DNA of 64,000 nt from Coprinellus micaceus. Lineage: Eukaryota; Basidiomycota; Agaricomycetes; Agaricales; Psathyrellaceae. Below, piece after piece: positions 46,092-56,425 of this stretch. Position numbers and translations under genes: made by a program. Under the pieces are notes generated by a model that saw only the letters and a list, made by a program, of their open reading frames with translations, was not told where the DNA came from and made no database searches. The stretch lies in the NCBI GenBank assembly GCA_951394405.1, contig OX596340.1:1550001-1614000 (forward strand), read 5' to 3'. Each line of letters starts with the position of its first letter. Position 1 is the stretch's first letter.

Positions 46092-48438
46092 ATGTCTCGA
46101 CCCTCTCGTCGTCAGGTCTACTCCACCCCACCGCCCGAGCAGGTATACGCCTCTGTACCCCAAGCGAGTCCCCCAAGGCCCGCAAGCTCTCAAGGCCACG
46201 GCTCGTCATTGCAGGGCCACTACTACATCTCCCAGGTTGGGGGTCCGCGTCCAGTTCCAAGCAGAAACAGGAGTAGATCGAATTCGAGGGATGGAGGGAG
46301 CAGTACATACCACACGACGACCTCTTACCATACCAGCCCACACAATCCAAGTCGGCAAACGCATCGGAGGACGTCGGGAAGGACAGCAGTAGCGCAGGGT
46401 GTGGCCAGTGGCCAGATTGGTTCAGGATACGGTCCTTACTCAGTGCGTCTTCCACCTTTTGTGTGGCTCCCCTGGAGCTGTATTCTGACGATGTATGCAG
46501 TATAACCCCCAGCAAACGCGGAATCCCGGTGTGTATGGAAACTCGCGGTTTAGCGCGACGTACTCCACGGAGGGCTCGTCATCGAACGAGCACAATGCTG
46601 GAGTTCAATCGGTCACTCCGTTGATGCCAGTGCCAAACCCGGCTCCACCCCCACGGACAACGACTGTGCCCCAGTTCATGTGGGACAGGGAACCGGACCT
46701 CGACGACGCATTGCACAACCCAGATCCTCGGCGCGACAATAGTTGGACCCCATTCTCCTGGAGAGGTTGGGTGAATGCCTCGGCGCTCATTATCCTGACG
46801 GGAGCTTTGTTGATGCTGTTCATTGGATACCCAGCTTGGCTGTGGTCAAAAAAAGGACACCAGTCCTTCAATGGGTTCAACATTGGGGGTATCAATGGTT
46901 CAGGCCAGATACCTGAATTCCCGCAGTTGCCGAGGTTGATCGACCCAGATACACCGAACGAGGCGCACACACGAACAGGTAACGATGGCCACAAATATAA
47001 CCTCGTATTCAGCGACGAGTTTAACCGCGACGGTCGTACATTCTGGCCTGGCGATGATCCGTTCTGGGAAGCGATGGACTTCCACTACTGGTACGTAACG
47101 TCTACCGAGTTATTGCCATTCATTAACAGGTTGCACAGGCCAACTGACGACTGGGAGTGGTATGACCCACAGCAAATCACGACAGAGGGTGGCCACCTAG
47201 TGTTCACCATCGAGCAAAAAATCAACCATGACCTAAATTTCGTTAGCGGTGTGTAATTTCAGCAAACACTGATCCTCTCGTACTGAACCCGGTGTAGGCA
47301 TGCTACAGTCGTGGAATAAGCTATGCTTTACGACCGGTTACATCGAGGTCGCAGTCAGCCTTCCTCTCACACCGAGGCAGTTCGGCTTATGGCCTGGTGC
47401 TTGGACACTGGGGAACCTGGGTCGGGCTGGGTACGGTGCAACAACCGAAGGGATGTGGCCATACACCTACGATACCTGCGATCTCGGAACATTTCCCAAC
47501 CAAACTGGCCTCGATGGGGCTCCAGGACCAAATGTTCTGGGGACGGGCAACAACAAGCTGAGCACACTGCCCGGGCAGCGACTCTCGGCCTGCACATGCC
47601 CGGATTCTGACCATCCCGGTCCAAGATACAATGTTGGTCGCGGCGCCCCTGAAGTCGACATTCTTGAAGCCGAAATAGACCGGACGCGGTGGGTCGGACG
47701 CGCGTCGCAAAGTTTGCAGGTCGCACCGTTCAACGCCGGATACAAGGTCGTCCAAGATGCGCCTGCGACTACGATATATAACAGGACTATCACCCATATC
47801 AACGAGTATGAGGGTGGCCCATATCAACAGGCGGTGTCAGCTTTGACAGAGCTAGACGATAAGTACTACGGGGGGGATGAGTTTAACGTGATGGGATTTG
47901 AGTTGTGGAGTAATCCTGACAAGAGGAGCGAAGGGTATATCACTTGGTATGCCGATGGGAAACCAACGTGGACTGTAACGCCCGAAACAATAGGTGCAGA
48001 TACAACAGCACAGATTGGCCCTCGTCTCATCCCAGAGGAGCCACTGGTATGTTCCGTGCATGACTTTTTGCCCGCATTGTCCAGCTCATGATGGCTCGTT
48101 GCAGTATGTCATCCTGAACTTGGGTATCTCCAAGAGTTTCCAGGACCCCGATTTCCAGAATCTCAGGTTCCCCGCTCAAATGAAAGTAGACTACGTGCGG
48201 ATATACCAGCGTCCCGAAGTCAAGGATGGCCTCACCTGTGACCCCCCGAACCGGCCTACTGCCAAGTACATCACCGAGTGCGTAACCTCTCCCGATTCCT
48301 CATCTCCAAATCGAAACTGACCTCCGTCGCCGTTGTGTCGTCTGTAGCCACCTTAACGCCTACATGAACCCCAATATTACTATCTGGGCTAACGCAAGCT
48401 ATACATTCCCTCGAAACTCTCTATATGACGGGTGCTAG
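46092..48438 (+). CDS. KRE6: KRE6/SKN1 family beta-1,6-glucan synthesis protein (GH16)
   Basis: Type II membrane protein of the secretory pathway needed for cell-wall beta-1,6-glucan in yeast. Exon 1 (46092 to about 46440) encodes a Ser/Pro/Gln-rich cytoplasmic tail (MSRPSRRQVYSTPPPEQV). Exon 2 starts with YNPQQTR; the tail ends at a single membrane helix VNASALIILTGALLMLFIGY followed by WLWSKK. The lumenal SKN1/KRE6 domain has YNLVFSDEFNRDGRTFWPGD, WEWYDPQQITTEGGHLV, MLQSWNKLCFTTGYIEVAVS, FGLWPGAWTLGNLGRAGYGA, and the GH16 catalytic signature APEVDILEAEID containing the E-x-D-x2-E residues. YVILNLGISKSF, MKVDYVRIYQ and the terminal HLNAYMNPN block close the domain. Four introns of 47-60 nt; the order and length of about 720 residues are standard. 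Confidence 0.95.
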
Positions 48439-49001
48439 TCACGGTGCTCTCAGCACCTTCTCTTCAACCATTGTCTCGGCGCTTTTGCATTCCAGCATTG
48501 TATCAACATTCACAAGGATACCAGCCAGTCTTACCACCTACCCAGCATTTTAGCGCATACCTCAACTAGATCTGCACCACCAACCTACCCCCCGATACCG
48601 AACAGGACACCTGCAGTTGCCCTCGCGACTATCACGACTATTCATGGAAGAACACTCATAAATGCCCGTACAACCAACCCATGGGGCAGCCGCCCCCTAG
48701 TCTATGGCTACGACCTTCACTCTTGTCGCGCAAAACGAGTTTACGATTCTCTGCCATACCACCCCCCTTCACTCGATCCTTTTTGACTACCTTTCCACCT
48801 TGGATTATTTGCGGTTTATCCCTTCTTCCAACCAGTTATTCTTTTTCTTGTATGTGTTAATGTGGTGCTTCTTGTATCGCTTACTGTTTGTTTTAACGAT
48901 GTCATCACTAGCCCCTTTTGTACTCTACCTGACGACGCTTCCTCCCCAATGGACTGTATGCTCACGACCTGGACAGGGTAGCACAGTGCTGCAGGTATGG
49001 T
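48439..49001. other. 3' flank of KRE6, no gene seen
   Basis: About 560 bases, T-rich in its right half (48760-48910). A 135-residue frame at 48704-49111 on the plus strand is hydrophobic only because of this T-rich composition and has no convincing start context or domain; I do not call it. Confidence 0.4.
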
Positions 49002-49445
49002 TTAGCAAAGGGAGGATGTGGAGGGGTTCGGTGGGTACTCACATATGCTATATGGCTCTAGCCCACCCGGCCGATAGGGACACAGTGACGCTCCCCAACA
49101 GCACATCTTAAGCAATCTGCCGGTGGCCCAACCTCTGGGAGGCATTGTAATCCACGACTGCTGCACTGGGTAGGGTCGCGGAATGTGGATGGGTAGGCTG
49201 GAATCGGAGAGCACTTGTCACGGGCTTACCTTCCTGCAATGAAAGCCCTCCGCTACCAGTTGTTGGGGGATCCCAGGCTCGGGCGCTGTGACCGGTTCAG
49301 TAGTGATTGTAGTCTCCGTGGGCTGTCGATTTGGGACATCCGGCGAGGGGTTTTCAGTTGAAGAATGCGCGGTGACGGTTAACTTCTCATCTTGAAGATC
49401 TTTCTGCTCGTCGTCGTTGGATATGTGGGCGGAATTGTTGAACAT
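49002..49445 (-). CDS. small Cys-containing protein, unrecognised
   Basis: A two-exon reading from the ATG at 49445. Exon 1 encodes a hydrophilic, Thr/Glu/Pro-rich stretch (MFNNSAHISNDDEQKDLQDE onward) ending VAEGFHCRK. A consensus donor GTAAGC follows, with an acceptor after TGCAG about 69 bases later. Exon 2 then continues in phase as QSWITMPPRGWATGRLLKMC and CWGASLCPYRPGG, ending SSLC at 49002. The result is about 124 residues with cysteines grouped in the second half and no signal peptide or membrane helix. A clean C-rich 5' leader with TTTACTCACTAAC just before the ATG supports the start. I do not recognise a family; without exon 2 it would be a 75-residue protein. Confidence 0.45.
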
Positions 49446-49822
49446 CGTTAGTGAGTAAAGTGAAGAGTGATTGGTGCCGGGATGTGATGAGCAGAGAGGG
49501 TTTTAAGATACCAATCGATTGATGAGCCCTTGCCGGTTGAGTTGCATCCCTTTAATTTGAGAGGAACCCCTAATAGGCCTATTGTCACTGCCAAGCGCCC
49601 CGGAGTTCAGATTCTCCGTTTGAGGGTGTGTGAAAGTATGCTGCGTCGAGGTGCCCAGCAACTAACGTTCGCGATTCCTTTGGTATGACGATCGAACGAA
49701 ATGCGGCCAGAGCCATCGAACGAGACAGAGAAAACCCCTTGAGGTATGTATGGCGGTCGTTGAACGTGTTGCGTGTCCGCTATCGGGTCGCCGGACTTTC
49801 CGACATAGACGCCCGACGGGCG
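49446..49822. other. spacer, no gene seen
   Basis: Sequence between the small protein and the double zinc-cluster gene, serving as promoter for the former and 3' flank for the latter. No coding signal. An imperfect inverted repeat (ACGCCC-GAC-GGGCGC, about 49809-49823) sits next to the stop of the zinc-cluster gene. Confidence 0.4.
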
Positions 49823-50689
49823 CTAATCTTGCAATTTGGATGCTTGGTTGGGCGTTAAAGGTCGAGCACAGAATGGGTAGGATAATCTGGGATACACATC
49901 TATATCAAGGCAAAGAGCATGTACTGTGGTGTTCAATGCCTCTGGGGGTATGAGGATGGTAGGGACTCCAGGTAGGAACGGTACTGATGTGCGGGGAATA
50001 CGGATCGAGCGCATCGTCCAACTAAAGCCGTTGCCCGGGCAGAGGCAAGTAAGGGGCCCACCTAGCATTGGCCAAGTCGGACGGCATGTGACAATCGCGA
50101 CCCCGCACGGTGCAGGACGAGCAGGGGGAGCCACGGTCACACCTGAGCTTGAGGCGCCGGCACTGGCGAAGAGGTTGATTAGCCCGAGGAGCCGTGGTTC
50201 ATGGTAGTGGATATGTACGCACCTCCAAGCAGATGGAAACGACTCTAGAGTGAGCTCCAGCAGGACTCGTGCTACTCGTGGCCTCGGGCGCAGAGATCGG
50301 GACCGGAGGAAGTTCCTGCAAGGGGAGGGGGGGAAGGGTACTCGCGTCTTGCATACTCCCCATGGTACGCATCATCGCAGGGGACGATGCGTATGTAGAG
50401 AGAGATGCAGCCGTCCTGGACAAGTGCTGGACTCCAGCCACAGCCTCTGCCTGCTCGGCTGCGCGCTGAGCGAGGGTCAAGGGAGTAGCCGAATACAGGC
50501 AACGTTCAGTTTTTGCTTTGGACCTGCATTGGTTGCACGGGGATTGACGGTCGCATTTGAGCTTAAGGCGCTTGCACTATGGCACCAAACAGTAGTTCAG
50601 CAGTGGCTGAAAAGAGAACAGCTGAGTCGGCTCGCCTCTGCGCAAACTACCGTCGCTCTGGACCTATAAGACGAAGATGCGCTTGGCAT
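49823..50689 (-). CDS. protein with two tandem Zn(II)2Cys6 binuclear cluster domains
   Basis: Short putative nuclear DNA-binding protein. Four exons (50636-50689, 50223-50576, 50062-50162, 49823-50021) join in frame to 235 residues. Cluster 1 is VVCAE|CKRLKLKCDRQSPC and NQCRSKAKTERC, with cysteines at 16, 19, 26, 32, 35 and 44. Cluster 2 is VVSICLE|CRRLKLRCDRG with SPCSSCTVRGRDC, cysteines 134, 137, 144, 150, 153 and 160. In both, an intron falls exactly before the second cysteine, and the coding DNA after it is clearly related (CGCCTTAAGCTCAAATGCGA against CGCCTCAAGCTCAGGTGTGA). The linker between them is Ala/Ser/Pro-rich. No fungal_trans domain is present. The first intron needs a GC donor (GAG|GCGAGC), and the third is only 40 nt. 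Alternatives are two adjacent small genes or a partly decayed gene, but exon 2 runs unbroken from cluster 1 to the start of cluster 2. Confidence 0.72.
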
Positions 50690-51880
50690 GGCCGATGGCT
50701 TGAGGAATAAGCGATGGGGGTATGATAAGGCTGGGAATGCTATTACCAGCTGCCTCGGTGGGGGTTTATATGCATCTCAGTTCAATACATTCCTGGAGCG
50801 GTTCCGAACCCATAAGCGCCTACCCATCACGGCAGGGCAGACGCCACCTCGAACTTTAATTATAAGATGAACACTCTACGACGACCCTGCACGATTTCAA
50901 ACTTTATTGAATAAGGTTCACCAGCCATGAGTTCCCTCCCTGAGAAGATGCACGAACGAACCAATAGGCAACTTAGGGCTGACGTTCTGTATGCTCCCCC
51001 GAATGTTCGAACCTGGGTGTCAGAGCTGCCTGACCAATTCGAACGACTCGCCGCTCCACTAGTGTGTAAAAGTGTCAAGTGCTTATCAAATGTCGTGTTA
51101 CGTTGTGTCTCACGAAGAACAGAAGTGCTAACATGTCAATCGAGGTGGGACTACCCATGTAGGCGCCCATCGGGCGCCTATTGCCACGCATGGTGGGCAG
51201 AGGCTCGTCTGAATCTCCCTCACCCTGAGGGTGGTCAACAGAGGCATGAGGCGATGTGTTGTTTCTTCATCTACTGGCGGTCAAATAGTTTAGGTAATTA
51301 CGCAGGGTCTCAAGATTGGGTCGCGAGCAAGTCCCACCACGATTGTGGCGGCTGTCAGAAAAGGGGCATGTTTCTGATCCCACGAGTCAATTCATTGTAT
51401 GTAAACGTTCTGAGGATATTTCTGAAGGTTCGGAGTGCCTTGGGTTCTCGACGACCCCATGAGGCAGGGCCTCTGAAACGAGGCACCGAACACACTGGGA
51501 AGGCCAGAATATGTACATGCTGAATCTGTATTGGGTGCCTGGTTCTACACGGCTGGTGGCCAGCTCTTTAAATAAAAGTGGGGCAGAGATGCGATAAAAT
51601 GGTAGACGATGAACATAAATGGAGTGAAAGATGGCCAGAGGCGAGAACGAAAGAACATATTGGGGTCGAACAGGACCGAGGAGAAGCGTGATTAATCCAC
51701 GGAAGGAGGTGCAGGTACGGGAACCACACGAGATGTGTAGGTAGTAGGTGAGCGTGCCACAGCGCGGTATAATACAGTACATTGTCTCTCAGAGAACCAA
51801 ACGGCGAAAACCAAGATCAAATCAAGGGATAAAAGATGAAGGAATAAGGAAGAAGATGTGATGGCGTCCCGACTCCCGAC
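50690..51880. other. 1.2 kb intergenic region with a perfect hairpin
   Basis: No gene that I can support. It holds the promoter of the double zinc-cluster gene and the 3' flank of the PH-domain gene. The open frames seen are short and overlap on both strands. A perfect inverted repeat is listed separately at 51160-51180. Confidence 0.4.
51160..51180. repeat. perfect 9-bp inverted repeat with 3-base loop
   Basis: The sequence TAGGCGCCC-ATC-GGGCGCCTA reads as a perfect palindrome with nine-base arms. It could be a dimeric protein-binding site or a hairpin. An imperfect relative (ACGCCC-GAC-GGGCGC) occurs at about 49809-49823, so the pair brackets the double zinc-cluster gene. A role is not demonstrated. 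Confidence 0.5.
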
Positions 51881-54800
51881 TCATAGGTTGACGTGGCCTA
51901 GAGAGACCACTGATCCATGTGGGGGCTTCGAGAAGGCGTTGGCTGGGTCGACGGGGTTCTCCCGGGTCGTAGCCTTACCCCGACGACTCAAGACCCTATC
52001 CAAGGCGTCCGGGACAGAGTCAAGGTCGTCGGAGAGGCTATCATCATGCAGGTAGTCATCCTCATCTTCGCCGTGATCACTGTCATCCTGATCGTCGAAG
52101 ATTGAATTCGACCTCGTCAGTGATAATGGCGAGGGTGACTCCGGTGACAAGGGAGCAGGTGCGATGATAGCCAAGACGGGACGCTGCTCTTCCTCTGCCT
52201 GAGGCTCAAAAGATGTGACTATCTGCGTAGATCGCCTTCTGCTTCGGGGAGGTGGCGAAAGAGGCGTAACATGATCCAAAACTTCCACCATATTGTGCGA
52301 GAATCCGTTGGAAGGGTTATAATGGCGATGCTGTTCCGTCATTCGAGAAGGGAGGAAACTGTTCATGGTAGGGGTAGTGGTGTTCAAGAAACTCGAATCG
52401 TTCATCATCGTCTTGTCAGCAGTCGGCGTGGAAGGCGTTGATTGCGCGTTGAATTGCATGAGAATAGGCGTCGCGATGGGCGTCGTTGTCGTAGATGCCG
52501 TCGGTCGTGAGTTTAAGGATGATGAAAGAGAGGAAGCTGGATAATCTGCGAGCGGGGAGCTACCAACGGGGGGAGGAGCGCTGAGGCCCCGGAAGCGTTG
52601 CTTGAGCGAGGTGTGCCGGGATACGGCGGGTGCTGAGGTCTGCGGAGTTGGTGTTAGTTCTCCCGTTGCTGGGGTGGGGAGAAGGGGGTCAGAGGGTGGG
52701 GTCAGAGGGGCGATAACGGAGGAGTCGGAGGAATAGGTTTTCGAAGGTTCGATGATGGTCTCCAACACCTGACTTTTTGCGCTACTCGAAGAGTGGCGGT
52801 GATGCCTCTTGGGTGCACTCGTAGAAACGTCGCCCTCGTCAGGACGAGCGGGAAGACTGGATGCCGGGGGTGGTTTGGGTGCAATTATAGAGAATCGCAT
52901 CGCACGCTGAGTCATGGAATTGCGGAAAGATGATTTCGAGGGGGCCGGAGGAGCAGGAAGGGTTGAACTTTGATCGGGGGCTGGCGGTAGGGCAGAGGTC
53001 GGAGGGGGCCCCTGGAGGGGCGGTAGGGAGGTTCGGCGAGAGCTCTGAGGCCGCGACGACGACGAGCTGCTATTCTTGGTGCTTGAGCTCTGGATGCTAT
53101 ATGACGACGACGTGGACGCTCGCTTGGAGAAAGAAGGCAACCGTAGGACGGCACTGTGCTGACTGGAGGCAACACTTGGAGGGCGCTCGGGTATGGGTGA
53201 ATGGATGATGTTAAGTTGGGTGAGGGAGGCAGCCGCTGGTATAGTGGGAGGGGGCCCACTAGGGGGTGCTTGTCGTTGGGGAAGTTGCCGTGACCATCGT
53301 TTATTCGTGCCAGAACTTCGTCTCGTGCTCGTACTCGATCTCTTCGTAATTTCCGATCCAAAGGTCGATACAGATTGCAGGGAGGGAGCGCGTGGGCGCT
53401 GATCGTATTCGTTCATCGGGAATGTGGCCGAGTCAAGGGGACTGGATGGTGGTTCCGTTTCTGCCCTCGAGTCAGTTGATGGTCGACCAAATACCTCAGT
53501 GATAACGGGTTCTGCATTGAGAAGGCTGTATCCGAATTCGTCGCGAGGTTCGCTCAGATTTGGCGGCAAAAGTGAGGCCCAGCGTTTCCTAGGAGGGGGT
53601 TGCAACGATAAAGCTCCGACAGAGAGCGACCTATTCTGGCGGTTCACTGCATGAGACTGCTCAGCCCACTGTCCAGCCTGCCTCTCTGCGTGAAGCCTCC
53701 GTTCTGCAATTCGGTCACTTGGTGTGGTGTGGAAAGTGAAAGGTACAACATTACGTTGGCCCACCGGGGTATTGAGCGGAGTGTTGCTGTCCGGCGTACT
53801 TGGTCGAAGGCGCCCTAATAGATTGTTTCCCATGCTCGCGAAGCTCTCTTCTGTGTGGTCACGTTCCGTCATCTGGCGCTCTGTATCCACTGACAGGGAA
53901 GTCGCGCGGGAACCAGAACGAGGCCGGGTAGTAAAGAGGGTCTTGAGGGCAGATACCGTCGCTGACGTTGCTGTTGGCTGCTTTGGAGTAGTCGTGTGGG
54001 ACTGCACCGATTGGGAGGATATCGAGGAGGCGTAATTACGTTCCGTTGGGCTCTTCGGCATGGTAGTGTCGTAAGTGGGCGAGGCTAAAGGCGGTGTCGC
54101 ACTGGCTAGCCCCTGTGTCCGGATTTTCATAATAACGTCTAGGTCCCCTCTTGGCTCCGCGCCCGTGGGGGTAGTCGGGATAACCAGACCCGCGGCAATC
54201 GTTCTGCGGTCTCCAATTAGTTTCTAAGGTTTTCATGAACAAATGCGCAAGGCTACTTGCCTTTGCCCCAGAATTGCGCTCTTGATAGCAGATATCCACT
54301 TTTGCGATTCAACGGGATCGATGATTTGCAATTGCCAAAGCGTCTCGTGAAGACTATGGCTCCCAGATTTGCCAGAAATGATCTCGAAACCCTTGATTCG
54401 AACGACATTCCCTCGTCCACCGACATCTTCGTCGGCAACAAATACAGCACTGTCTGTGTGTATCTGGAGCCGCTCTAGTTCCTTGTCGTCAGGGCCCGAG
54501 GACTTGAAGACATGAATGTAGGAAACATTCGAGGCGGGGTTTCTGGATAGCGGGTTGCCGGGTGCAGAGAGTACGATGTAGCGCGTCTTCCAGTTCTTGG
54601 ATGACAAGGCTAGACGTCGCAGGGATGATGGCTGGGTGTATTTTGGGAAGTAGGCACTGCATGCAAGGAATGGGTTGAGGGAAAGGACGTTAGTGGGGAA
54701 AGAAGGGACCGGAGTGGCAACAATCGAGTTTTGTCGTGAATGCGAAGCCACCGATCCAGAGCGAAATCGCATTGGGGTGGTGGTGGTGTTAATGGAAGAG

Positions 54801-55727
54801 GTTTCGAGCCAGGATTTGTTGCGAACGTCTGGGCTCGATTCAGAGTTTCGAGTGTCGCCAAAGCGGCTGAGTTCAGAGGTGTCTGCGGGGGTACGTAACG
54901 CATCGTCGTCCTCGTCTTCTGTGCTCTCCTCCTGTGAGTGCGTATCCCCGCCGCGGACTATGAGAGGAGAAATGCCAATGGCCTGCGCGGCCATCTCCCT
55001 CAGCCGTTCCCGCTCTTCCACCTCCTGGTCTGGCGGAGGCGCACTAATTTCGATTACGTCCGGGAGGATCACCGCTACTGGAGCTTGTCTGACAGCTGGA
55101 CGTGATTTTCGCCCAAATTTGAGGCCAAAAGCATCAGAGGCAGCCCCGAACAGGCTGCTCCTGTTCTTGCGGTGGTTGGAGTCGTGACTGGAGGATGATG
55201 AGGCAGCATTACTGCTGGGCACCACCCGGTCGTACGTTGCGAATGGATGGCTATTCAGCGAGTCCTCTCCATTACCTAAAGATGTTCAACAGCAAGGCCA
55301 CGTCAAAAGTTCAGCGAAATGTGCAAGTCATTGAGAGGCGCCACGCACCTGGTGAGTCCCTCCGCATCGGTGCCTTCCCCTTGTCATTGGACTTGGAAGT
55401 CTGGCTCATCGACAACCTATTCCTGCTCGTAAACATCGTGTCGGCACTCCTGGTGTTGGCACTAGTCGAATTGCGCCGCCTGGCGAATATGCTTGGAGAA
55501 GCCGGACGTGCTGAGCTGGATGGGAGGGAGAAGCCCCCCGCTGGAATGGAAACGTATGGAACGGTGGTGAAGGCCTGAGTATCGTCAGCAAAGAGGCATG
55601 GAGGCCGAGAGGAAGAGAGAGAGCGCCCAACGACGTTTGGGATTGAGAGATGACTATTAGAAGCGAGACTGACCGTGGCTTCCCCATCATGCGACCAAAT
55701 TCGCTCTGGACCCGTGGATCCTGACAT
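51881..55727 (-). CDS. large PH-domain protein with long disordered Ser/Pro-rich regions
   Basis: Probably a cortical or signalling scaffold. Exon 1 starts at 55727 (MSGSTGPERIWSHDGEA) and is Ser/Arg-rich. After an intron, a further Ser-rich stretch leads to a PH domain at about 54260-54640: YTQPSSLRRLALSSKNWKTR, RYIVLSAP, VSYIHVFKSSGPDDKELERL, VVRIKGFEII and SLHETLWQLQIIDPVESQKW with the typical final Trp helix ISAIKSAIL. A 57-nt intron with a GC donor (GCAAGT, 54204-54260) joins it to the long last exon. That exon of about 750 residues is almost entirely low complexity, rich in Ser, Pro and Thr, with short acidic patches near the end (DDQDDSDHGEDEDDYL). Total length is about 1,200 residues. 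I do not recognise a named orthologue; only the PH fold is assignable. Confidence 0.78.
54204..54260 (-). other. GC-AG intron
   Basis: Within the PH-domain gene the reading frame passes from GGGCAAAG to AACGATTGCC only if this 57-nt segment is removed. It begins GCAAGT, the consensus form for GC donors, and ends CGCAG. Confidence 0.75.
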
Positions 55728-56425
55728 TCACCCGTCGTCGTCGTGGCTGACAGTGAGCAGGCACCAGAACGCTTTGACCAGGGCTGAGCGCCGAGTGCTC
55801 CAATGGGAGGTGTGCGTACGCAATATATTTTAATTTTACCCATATTCCAGAACGGTGCCTGCTCCGTTCCTTGGACCCTGGAATCAGAGTCCCTCGGCTG
55901 TGACCGATCTACCGGAACCTGAGAGAGTTGGGCATTTCCGTCTCCCATTCCATCAAATCCTTTCTTCCTCAACAGGTCAATTTCATTCTCCCAACTCGCT
56001 TCAACGAAAGCAGGATTCGAGCTAAATCACAGGGCTCCTCATTGGCGTACAGTAGAGGATCCCAGCAACGCCATTTACTCCTCCAAGCTCTGAATATTCC
56101 ACCTACTAAACGCTTGGCGTCCGAGAACGTCGCTTGCATCAATGGCAAATGTGATGATCTCCTGGCTTGGGCTATTGAATCCTTGCAGTCGGCGTCATTT
56201 GAGTTTCATCTGCTGGTTCACAAGGACAAGTGCTCGCAGCATCATCCCTTCAAGCCTCTATATCACAATCGCTTGGAACTGGAGCAAGTATTTGACTGGG
56301 ATGCATGGACGCGAGGTCGCGGAGTGGCAACCTGTAATCAAGCCAGAAAGGTCATAAGCAAGCATCATCTTTGTGTGTGTCGATAACACTCACCTCGTCC
56401 CATCTGCGTGCCTAAAGGACGTGGA
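55728..56425. other. upstream region of PH-domain gene, no gene seen
   Basis: About 700 bases. A 152-residue plus-strand frame (55928-56386) has no domain and lies between two minus-strand genes; I leave it as unsupported. Presumed promoter and 3' sequence. Confidence 0.4.

Noticed and set aside
45766..46515. 249-residue open frame on the minus strand
   Set aside because: It is antisense to the clearly coding first exon of KRE6, has no domain and contains unusual residue composition typical of a shadow frame.
48704..49111. hydrophobic plus-strand frame that could look like a membrane protein
   Set aside because: The hydrophobicity follows from a T-rich tract; it overlaps the better supported minus-strand small gene.
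50250..50669. 139-residue plus-strand frame
   Set aside because: It is antisense to the double zinc-cluster gene, where cysteine spacing makes the minus strand the coding one.
55928..56386. 152-residue plus-strand frame
   Set aside because: No domain, no supporting splice sites, and composition does not stand out from random frames in the spacer.
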